This document shows, piece by piece, positions 57,736 through 64,000 of a stretch of DNA of 64,000 nucleotides. The stretch's first letter is position 1; each line of letters starts with the position of its first letter. The stretch is from Cryomorpha sp963836915 (lineage in GTDB: Bacteria > Bacteroidota > Bacteroidia > Flavobacteriales_D > Cryomorphaceae), in assembly GCA_963836915.1 (NCBI GenBank), contig CAWILH010000002.1, forward strand, positions 3,968,001 to 4,032,000, given 5' to 3'. Under the pieces are notes generated by a model that did no database searches, was not told the origin of the DNA, and saw only the letters and a program-made list of their open reading frames with translations. The position numbers were made by a program, and so were the translations under genes.

Positions 57736-57906
57736 CATTTTCTTCGGTGCACCTCCCGGCCAAAACGATAGGCAAAACCATCCACCAATCAGCCCACAAA
57801 AGTAATATTATCATTCTTAAATGCTAAACTAAATCTAAACCGAAACTGAGGCCAAGCAATTCAGAAATCCAAATATCTTTGCCGCATTACCAAACTAAAT
57901 AGATTT

Positions 57907-58689
57907 GTGGAATATCTCGGGTATTTAGGAGCGCTTTTCGTAGGTCTCATTCTGGGACTCACTGGCGGCGGTGGCTCCATCCTTACGGTTCCAATACTGG
58001 TGTATGCCATCGGGCTAAATCCTGTGGTAGCAACGGCCTATTCGCTTTTTGTGGTCGGTACTACATCCCTATTTGGAGCCGTCAAAAATGCGCGGCTCAT
58101 AAATTTTAAAACAGCTATTATATTTGCTGCGCCAGCGCTGCTATCCGTTTATTTGACACGTAGATACGTCATCCCCGCACTTCCCGAAAACCTTTTTCTG
58201 GTTGGCGACTTTATCGTCACTAAAGATCTGGCCATCATGGTCTTTTTTGCCATTGTCATGCTGCTCGCCTCCACATCGATGATTACAGATAGGAATAAGG
58301 AGATCGAGCGCGACGACAACGCTTCCTTACATTATCCGCTCATTCTTTTTATCGGTTTGTTTTTAGGGATTGTAACCGGGCTCATCGGCGCGGGGGGTGG
58401 TTTTTTGATTATCCCTGTGCTCGTGCTTTTGCTAAATGTACCCATGAAGAAGGCGGTTGCAACATCTTTGCTCATCATTGCCATTAATTCTTTGATCGGA
58501 TTTACCGGAGATATGGTTCAGCTGGTTATCGACTGGCCATTTCTGCTCACTTTTACTGCTATTTCGATCGTTGGTATTTTCATCGGTATCTGGCTCAGCA
58601 AGTTTGTAGATGGGGGTAAACTGAAGACCGGTTTTGGCTGGTTTGTTCTTGTAATGGGGTTTTATATTATCCTAAAAGAGCTACTTTAG
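57907..58689 (+). CDS. TauE/SafE family sulfite/organosulfonate exporter
   Basis: A 260-residue inner-membrane protein with about eight helices in two repeats. The TauE/SafE motifs GLTGGGGSILTVPILVYA and TGLIGAGGGFLIIPVLVLL begin the two halves. It starts at GTG or TTG 57907 (TTG/GTG codon, reads MEYLGYLG). TATCTTTG at 57874-57881 fits a -7 element. Next genes are the split YeeE/YedE pair. These families move sulfite, thiosulfate or organosulfonates; substrate not proven here. Confidence 0.9.
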   Translation: MEYLGYLGALFVGLILGLTGGGGSILTVPILVYAIGLNPVVATAYSLFVVGTTSLFGAVKNARLINFKTAIIFAAPALLSVYLTRRYVIPALPENLFLVGDFIVTKDLAIMVFFAIVMLLASTSMITDRNKEIERDDNASLHYPLILFIGLFLGIVTGLIGAGGGFLIIPVLVLLLNVPMKKAVATSLLIIAINSLIGFTGDMVQLVIDWPFLLTFTAISIVGIFIGIWLSKFVDGGKLKTGFGWFVLVMGFYIILKELL

Positions 58690-58778
58690 GGCTTCGGGCT
58701 TTCGCCAAAATGCATGCAAGCAAAATCGTTCATGTCCACTAATTTCAATAATTCACAAAACAGCATATTTTTCTCAAA

Positions 58779-59336
58779 ATGGAAGTGATCCTTGAACCTT
58801 GGCCTTGGTACGTCGCCGGGCCGCTGATCGCCCTTACTATGTTTCTATTGCTCTTCGTAGGAAAGAAGTTTGGAATGTCTTCAAACATGCGCACTGCCTG
58901 CGCGGCAATGGGAGCGGGAAGGGCTTCTGAATTTTTTAAATTTGATTGGAAGTCCGACCGGTGGAACCTTATGGTCGCACTTGGAGCCGCTATCGGTGGT
59001 TTCATTGCAGCGCATTTCCTTTCGGAAAAATCGGTGGACATAAATCCTAAAATTGCCGCCCAACTCGCTGCAGATTATCAAATCTATGATGCCGGTGCGG
59101 CTTATCTCCCGGCTGCATTATTTAGTAGCGATGCCGCACTAGAGCCTTATAATTTTGCCATTCTGCTCATCGGTGGATTATTGGTCGGATTCGGTGCCCG
59201 CTATGCCGGGGGCTGCACTTCAGGCCACGCCATCTCTGGCTTGAGTAATTTGCAAGTGCCTTCGCTCATCGCCGTCATCGGGTTTTTCATCGGCGGGCTG
59301 ATTATGATTCATGTTTTATTCCCTTTTATATTCTAG
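58779..59336 (+). CDS. YeeE/YedE family sulfur-compound transporter, N-terminal half
   Basis: A 185-residue membrane protein with four or five helices. The GGCTSGHAISGLS motif with its conserved Cys near residue 147 matches the substrate-conducting Cys of YeeE-type thiosulfate importers. The following gene, 2 bases after its stop, carries the second half, so this is the split (PmpA/PmpB-like) version. It may import thiosulfate or other sulfur species. Likely co-transcribed with the TauE/SafE gene upstream. Confidence 0.9.
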   Translation: MEVILEPWPWYVAGPLIALTMFLLLFVGKKFGMSSNMRTACAAMGAGRASEFFKFDWKSDRWNLMVALGAAIGGFIAAHFLSEKSVDINPKIAAQLAADYQIYDAGAAYLPAALFSSDAALEPYNFAILLIGGLLVGFGARYAGGCTSGHAISGLSNLQVPSLIAVIGFFIGGLIMIHVLFPFIF

Positions 59337-59338
59337 AA

Positions 59339-59752
59339 ATGAAAACCTTATTCTATTTATTGATCGGTGCCTTCTTTGGGATCATCATGTTCAAATCAGA
59401 AGCGGCATCGTGGTTTAGGATCTACGAGATGTTCCACTTTGGGAGTTTCCATATGTACGGCATTATCGGTTCGGCCGTGGGCTTAGGTATTTTGGGTGTG
59501 CAGTGCATCAAGCGGTTCAATTTGAAGAGCTTCGGTGGGGGAGAGATCAATCTTGCGCCGAAGTCAATGGGCTATAAAAGCTATCTCTTCGGAGGGTTCA
59601 TTTTTGGGCTCGGTTGGGCATTGGCAGGTGCTTGTCCCGGTCCTATGTATGTTCTTCTGGGAGCTGGCTATTGGGCTATCGCCATCGTTATTTTCGGCGC
59701 ATTATTGGGTACATTTCTATACGGGTTATGCCGAAAATATTTACCGCATTGA
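59339..59752 (+). CDS. YeeE/YedE family sulfur-compound transporter, C-terminal half (DUF6691-type)
   Basis: A 137-residue membrane protein with four helices. The conserved Cys is in ALAGACPGPMYVLLGAG near residue 100, the counterpart of the first half's GCTSGH. Starts 2 bases after the first half and must work as a pair. Together with TauE/SafE these make a three-gene sulfur-anion transport cluster. Confidence 0.9.
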   Translation: MKTLFYLLIGAFFGIIMFKSEAASWFRIYEMFHFGSFHMYGIIGSAVGLGILGVQCIKRFNLKSFGGGEINLAPKSMGYKSYLFGGFIFGLGWALAGACPGPMYVLLGAGYWAIAIVIFGALLGTFLYGLCRKYLPH

Positions 59753-59930
59753 AGATTTCAAGGTTCAAAAGGAGTGCAAAGGTCATCCGGTCGATTTAAT
59801 TTTTTGCCGGAAGGCCAGACTTAATTCTCATGACCTATAGAAATCTCAACAGCTTAATTCCTAGATTTTTGTTGTATTCGAACCACCTATCCAATTTTTA
59901 TTTAACTTTCCACATCTTTCAAAATAGTAT

Positions 59931-61753
59931 ATGACAGCGATCAAATCAGAGCCCCTAATAATAGAATGTGCGTGGGAAGTTTGTAATCAGGTAGGTGGTA
60001 TTTATACCGTTATACGGTCAAAAGTTCCGGCTGCCGTAGAGCAGTTTGGAGCCGATTATTGCCTTCTGGGTCCTTTGGAAAATGAAAATATCTCGGCAGA
60101 ATTTGATCCCATTTCAAATCTTACCGACCCGATAGGAAAGACGGTCGAGAAGATGCGTAATATGGGATATGAAGTTTGGTATGGGCATTGGCTCGTAACG
60201 GGTCGACCAAAAGTGGTTCTGCTCAATCCCCAAAATGTGTATAACAGGATCGATGCCCTGCACCGCCATCTGAATGCCGATTTTGGGATTGAAACCCACC
60301 GTGAAGATCCGCTTTTGGAAAAAATGGTGATGTGGGCAGACCTGAACAAAACATTTTTTACGATTCTTTCCGAAGAAGTGGTGAAGGGCAAAAGGCGCGT
60401 CGTGGCGCATTTCCATGAGTGGATGTCCAGCCTGCCCATACTTGATATCAGAAAGCAGAATCTAGGTATCTCCACCGTTTTTACCACCCATGCCACTATG
60501 CTCGGGCGATACCTTGCGGGAAATGACCCTGAATTTTATTCCAAACTGAACCGATTTAATTGGGAGGTGGAGTCGCGTAAATTTGGCATTTTGCCGCAAG
60601 TGCAGATCGAGCGGCTTTCGGCAGCAGCCGCAGATACTTTTACTACGGTGAGCGAAGTGACTGGAAGGGAATGCGAACATCTCTTGGGTAAAAAGCCCGA
60701 TACCATTACCCCAAACGGACTTAACATTACGCGCTATGTGGCCTATCACGAAGTACATAACCGACATAAATTATATAAGGACAAGATTCACGAATTTGTA
60801 ATTGGACACTTCTTTAATTCGTACGATTTCGATCTCGATAATACGCTTTACTTTTTCACTTCAGGGCGCTACGAATACCGCAATAAAGGTTTCGACACCA
60901 CCCTATTGGCGCTGCAATGGCTCAATAAGATGATGGTCAAGGAAGGGATCAATAAAACGGTGGTCATGTTTTTTATCACCAAGCGGCCTACCTGGTCTAT
61001 AAATCCAGATGTGCTAGAGTCGCGTGGGGTGATGCAAGAGATTAAGCGCAACTGTGAAGCCATTGAAAAGCAGCTTGGTGAGCGCCTGTTTTATGCGGCG
61101 GCCAGCTCGCGCGACGAGCATAAGCTCCCCGATCTCAATGAACTCATCGATGATTATTGGAAGCTGCGCTATCGCCGTACCATCCAAACTTGGAAGAATA
61201 AACAATGGCCCATCATCGTGACCCATAATTTGGTAAACGATGTGCAGGATGAACTCCTCGGTTTCCTGCGCGGAAACCAAATGGTAAACTCCCCGCTCGA
61301 CAGGGTCAAAATGGTCTACCATCCAGATTTTATCGAGTCTACCAATCCATTATTTGGTATGGACTACGGCCAGTTCGTGCGGGGTTGCCACCTCGGTATT
61401 TTCCCGACTATTATGAGCCATGGGGCTATACTCCGCTGGAATGTGTGGCGCGCGGTGTGCCTGCCGTCACTTCCGATCTTTCGGGCTTTGGAACTTATGT
61501 GGAAACGCTCGATGCCGAACATGAAGACAAAGGAGTATACGTTTTGCAAAGAAATAAAGTGGCCGAAAAGAAAGCAGCTGAGAATCTTGGGAAGTACCTG
61601 CTTCATTTTGTGAAAACGAACCGACGGTACCGAATGCTCCAACGAAATAAGCTGGAAGACTTTTCTGAAAACTTCGACTGGAAAGTGCTTATCGAACATT
61701 ATCAGCAGGCTTACGATATGGCGCTGAAAAGCAAGGTAGAAGAAAAAGTTTGA
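59931..61753 (+). CDS. GT3-type (eukaryote-like) glycogen synthase; interrupted by one missing base
   Basis: Read as one gene of about 607 residues. Family marks: WEVCNQVGGIYTVIRSK near residues 15-31, HFHEWMSSLP near 160, TTHATMLGRYLA near 184, GRYEYRNKGFD near 312. The first frame breaks after GCHLGIFP, and the family sequence DYYEPWGYTPLECVARGVP, with catalytic region, continues in another frame. Restoring one T to the T4 run at 61399-61402 joins them, and total length is 3n+2. GT3 uses UDP-glucose, unlike the bacterial GT5 glycogen synthase; it is known in Bacteroidota. No other glycogen gene is adjacent. Confidence 0.93.
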
Positions 61754-61957
61754 TGGGTTTTGGTCTGTTTCCTTATCGGAAAATAAGCGAAGGGTACCTT
61801 GGTGGCGGGCACATCAAGAATTCCTGAATTCAGTTATTAAGTATGATCGCACCCTGAGAACGCAAATCGAAAGGCTTTTAGTTCAAACAAGTGTGCGATG
61901 GAAAAATAATTCGTCAAGTGCTTTTCGATAGATGGAAGGGCAGGGGGAATGCTTAGA

Positions 61958-62677
61958 CTAGCTTTCACTCACCCCAATCAAAAACATAGCCGGCCTCTTG
62001 TGAATGCTGGGCTGATGCTTCCGCCAATGGCTCACCGGTCGGGTGGTGATCGCTTCGCTGCCCAGCGTGATGTCGGTGGCGATGCACAATTCTGTATTTG
62101 GCGAACAAGCACTCAGCATTTGCTCCAAAAGCTTGTCGTTCCGAAAAGGGGTCTCCATAAATATCTGCGTTGTTCTGCTGCGCTGGGCTTCCGATTCCAG
62201 GCTGCGGAGTTTCTGGCTACGCTCCTTTTTATCGATAGGCAGGTAGCCGTGAAAGGTAAATGCCTGTCCGTTAAAACCAGAAGCAATCAAGGCCAGAACG
62301 ATCGAGCTCGGCCCTGTGGCCGGTATCACCCTTATTTTTTCGCGGTGGCAGAGCGCCACTACTTTTCCGCCGGGATCGGCTATGGCTGGGAGCCCGGCTT
62401 CTGAGAGCAATCCCATGTCTACACCCCTTAATAACGGCGCAATAAGCCGTGGAAGCTCAATCGCATCGGTACGTTTATCGAGGATGTGAAACTCGAGTTC
62501 ATCAAGGGGATGTTCCGTGCCTATAGCCTTGAGATAGCGCCGCGCCGTGCGTTCATTTTCAACTATAAAATATTTCAGCTTTCGCGAAATAGCCAGCACA
62601 CCGGCCGGTATCACTGCTTCGGGAGCGCTCTCGCCTAGTGTGGTGGGGAGAAGGTAGAGCCTAGCCTTGGCGCTCAT
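61958..62677 (-). CDS. RsmI-like SAM-dependent methyltransferase (tetrapyrrole methylase fold)
   Basis: A 239-residue protein of the tetrapyrrole/RsmI methylase fold: LYLLPTTLGES at the N-terminus, FIVENERTARRYLKAIG near 40, GLLSEAGLPAIADPGG near 95-110, VIPATGPSSIVLALIASGF. The SAM-binding P-rich loops fit. It resembles 16S rRNA 2-prime-O-methyltransferase RsmI but is shorter than the roughly 280-residue E. coli protein, as in other Bacteroidota. It overlaps the phosphatase gene by 17 bases. Confidence 0.88.
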   Translation of the reverse strand: MSAKARLYLLPTTLGESAPEAVIPAGVLAISRKLKYFIVENERTARRYLKAIGTEHPLDELEFHILDKRTDAIELPRLIAPLLRGVDMGLLSEAGLPAIADPGGKVVALCHREKIRVIPATGPSSIVLALIASGFNGQAFTFHGYLPIDKKERSQKLRSLESEAQRSRTTQIFMETPFRNDKLLEQMLSACSPNTELCIATDITLGSEAITTRPVSHWRKHQPSIHKRPAMFLIGVSES

Positions 62678-63128
62678 GGAGTCTGCTTATCAAAACTTCT
62701 GCCGATTGGTGGAGCATCTCGTATGTTTTGCCGAAGCCTTCATCACCACCGAAATAGGGATCTGGAACATCCCTGTTCTCACCAGGATGCGCTATGTTCA
62801 AGAATAGATCTACCTTTTTCTTCTCCGCATCATTGGTGGCCAGCGCCATTACATTCTCATAATTTGACTCATCCATCACATAGATTTTATCATATACGGA
62901 GAAGTCGCTTGCATCAAATTGCCTGGCCTTAAATTGAGAAATATCATGGCCACGCTTTTTCATTTCAGCAATGGCGCGCGGGTCGGGATGATCGCCTGTG
63001 TGCATATTATTGGTTCCTGCCGAGCTGATCTCGACATCTACTCCTTTCTCTTCAGCCAGATCGCATAATATTCCTTCGGCCATAGGGCTGCGACAAATAT
63101 TTCCCAGGCAAACCACTAGTATTCTCAT
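62661..63128 (-). CDS. Low-molecular-weight protein tyrosine phosphatase
   Basis: A 155-residue phosphatase. The P-loop CLGNICRS has nucleophile Cys7 and Arg13; the general-acid Asp is in DVPDPYFGG near residue 122. Length and spacing match the family. A TAGCTTTG -7-like element (complement of 63133-63140) lies just upstream, close to a leaderless layout. It overlaps the RsmI-like gene, with which it is co-transcribed. Confidence 0.95.
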   Translation of the reverse strand: MRILVVCLGNICRSPMAEGILCDLAEEKGVDVEISSAGTNNMHTGDHPDPRAIAEMKKRGHDISQFKARQFDASDFSVYDKIYVMDESNYENVMALATNDAEKKKVDLFLNIAHPGENRDVPDPYFGGDEGFGKTYEMLHQSAEVLISRLHERQG

Positions 63129-63301
63129 GGGGCAAAGCTATGGATTTTTTCCCGCCGCGATGAATCGAGGGATGCCACGGGATACGAAATCAACGACCTT
63201 AATAAATTCTGAACATTTACTAAGTAAGGCTTAAAGATCTTTCTCTTCGTGTTGGGATTCCTTTAGTCTTAATGTTCCATACCCAAAAAAATTATTGGAA
63301 A

Positions 63302-63655
63302 TCAATGCTTTGTGAAGGAAATGCCTTGTCCCTTGGCATCTCTTAAAACTACTCTATCGGCTGTTATGCCTGATGGATCATTAAAGTCAGCACATCAATT
63401 TCTGCAATCACTAAGTTTTTCAACTAGACTGGCTAAATGCTGGAGTTCAGCAGTATTTGATACGCCGATTTCCTAAACACCACGATCGGCATTTATCACT
63501 CCTATTAATTCCTTCGCTATTTTGAATGGGTCAACAGCTTTATCTCCCAACCCTTTCCATTCAAAATCTTAGTTCTCTTTCTTCTTCTAGAGAAAATCAA
63601 GAGAAATTTTAGCATTGAATTCTGATAAGGCCCTAAGCTTTTTATTCCTACACCG
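63302..63655 (-). pseudogene. Decayed coding sequence with several in-frame stops
   Basis: One minus-strand frame reads continuously for about 115 codons and has coding character: KKLRALSEFNAKISLDFL, DFEWKGLGDKAVDPFKIA, KELIGVINADRGV, EIGVSNTAELQHLASLVEKL, ITADRVVLRDAKGQGISF, but it is broken by four stop codons and ends at a stop at 63302. I do not recognise the family. Different positions of the stops make sequencing error an unlikely sole cause. It lies immediately downstream of the DUF4139 gene. Confidence 0.5.
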
Positions 63656-63656
63656 A

Positions 63657-64000
63657 CTACCTCAAATAATTTGAAGAAGTGGGATACTTTATACTATAGC
63701 TAAAGCTCACTTTCTTCGAGCTGGCCGCTGGTATGTCGAGCGTCCAAATAAGCTGACCTTTCTTATCGTCCAGTTTGGCTCCGCCGGAATCCAACCGCTC
63801 CACTTCTATGCTTTCCAGTTCAGACAAAGGAAACTGGTCATAAAGCTCAATTTCAATTGGGTTGGATTTATTATTTCGCACCGTGATATCCCAACCGATG
63901 GTCTGCTTGGTATTCTTTCCGATAAATCGTTTATCGTCAATCTCTTTATTGGCCTTGCGCTCTATCTTGATGCTTTGATCACGCCCCAGCGAAATCTCTA
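63657..64000 (-). CDS. DUF4139 domain-containing protein (MuiA-like), C-terminal part
   Basis: The gene runs off the right edge; the frame is open to position 64000. The visible C-terminus reads SLGRDQSIKIERKANKE, TKQTIGWDITVRNNK, NPIEIELYDQFPLSE and ends KKVSFSYSIKYPTS. This matches the end of DUF4139/mucoidy-inhibitor (MuiA)-family proteins, long secreted or periplasmic beta-rich proteins of unknown role. No start is visible. Its stop abuts the pseudogene. Confidence 0.88.
   Translation of the reverse strand, partial: EISLGRDQSIKIERKANKEIDDKRFIGKNTKQTIGWDITVRNNKSNPIEIELYDQFPLSELESIEVERLDSGGAKLDDKKGQLIWTLDIPAASSKKVSFSYSIKYPTSSNYLR

Noticed and set aside
63129..63301. dnaA or origin of replication beside the phosphatase gene
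   Set aside because: The phosphatase often neighbours dnaA in relatives, but no DnaA reading frame or cluster of DnaA boxes is visible here.

Overview
The window is about 64 kb of a Bacteroidota chromosome, most likely a marine or aquatic Flavobacteriales lineage related to Cryomorphaceae. The evidence is the type IX secretion (T9SS) sorting domains at the ends of giant secreted proteins, a PorP/SprF plus OmpA gene pair, a T9SS plug protein, DUF4199, DUF2911 and DUF5103 genes, a GT3-type glycogen synthase, and promoters of the Bacteroidota TTG-N19-TAnnTTTG type. The nearest relative cannot be fixed from sequence reading alone.

Layout. 0-6 kb: HDAC-like deacetylase, DUF819 permease, MFS exporter and a SusB-like GH97 glycosidase. 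6-28 kb: secreted and surface block, with an M43 metalloprotease carrying nine Cys-rich 28-residue repeats, a 1547-residue lamin-tail/IPT protein, an OmpA - PorP/SprF - M43 operon, and a divergent PKD adhesin with a type B sorting domain. 27.9-29.7 kb: an ATPase plus Toprim-like (DUF4276) pair that may be a defence module. 30-43 kb: housekeeping genes (ndk, dnaX, rpsF-rpsR-rplI, a DivIC-like protein, pruA, an antiporter). 43-48.5 kb: a periplasmic-propeller histidine kinase, apaG and the T9SS plug protein. 48.6-54.7 kb: the complete nqrABCDEF operon with a terminator. 55.7-57.4 kb: an AT-rich accessory islet of small orphan genes that abuts a truncated small gene and tRNA-Arg(TCT). 57.9-64 kb: sulfur-compound transporters, GT3 glycogen synthase, RsmI-like methylase, LMW protein tyrosine phosphatase, a pseudogene and a partial DUF4139 gene.

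How the genes work together. The large exported proteins would cross the outer membrane through the T9SS, for which the plug protein is a component; the PorP/SprF and OmpA proteins probably anchor or export the neighbouring PKD adhesin. Nqr supplies a sodium gradient typical of marine bacteria, and the CPA1 antiporter fits the same sodium economy.

Quality caveat. Five genes are split by a single-base frame change: the M43 protease, OmpA, the PKD adhesin, rpsF and glycogen synthase. Four of the five are explained by loss of one base in a homopolymer and one by gain of one A. Because rpsF is among them, most or all are probably consensus errors. I annotate these as single genes.
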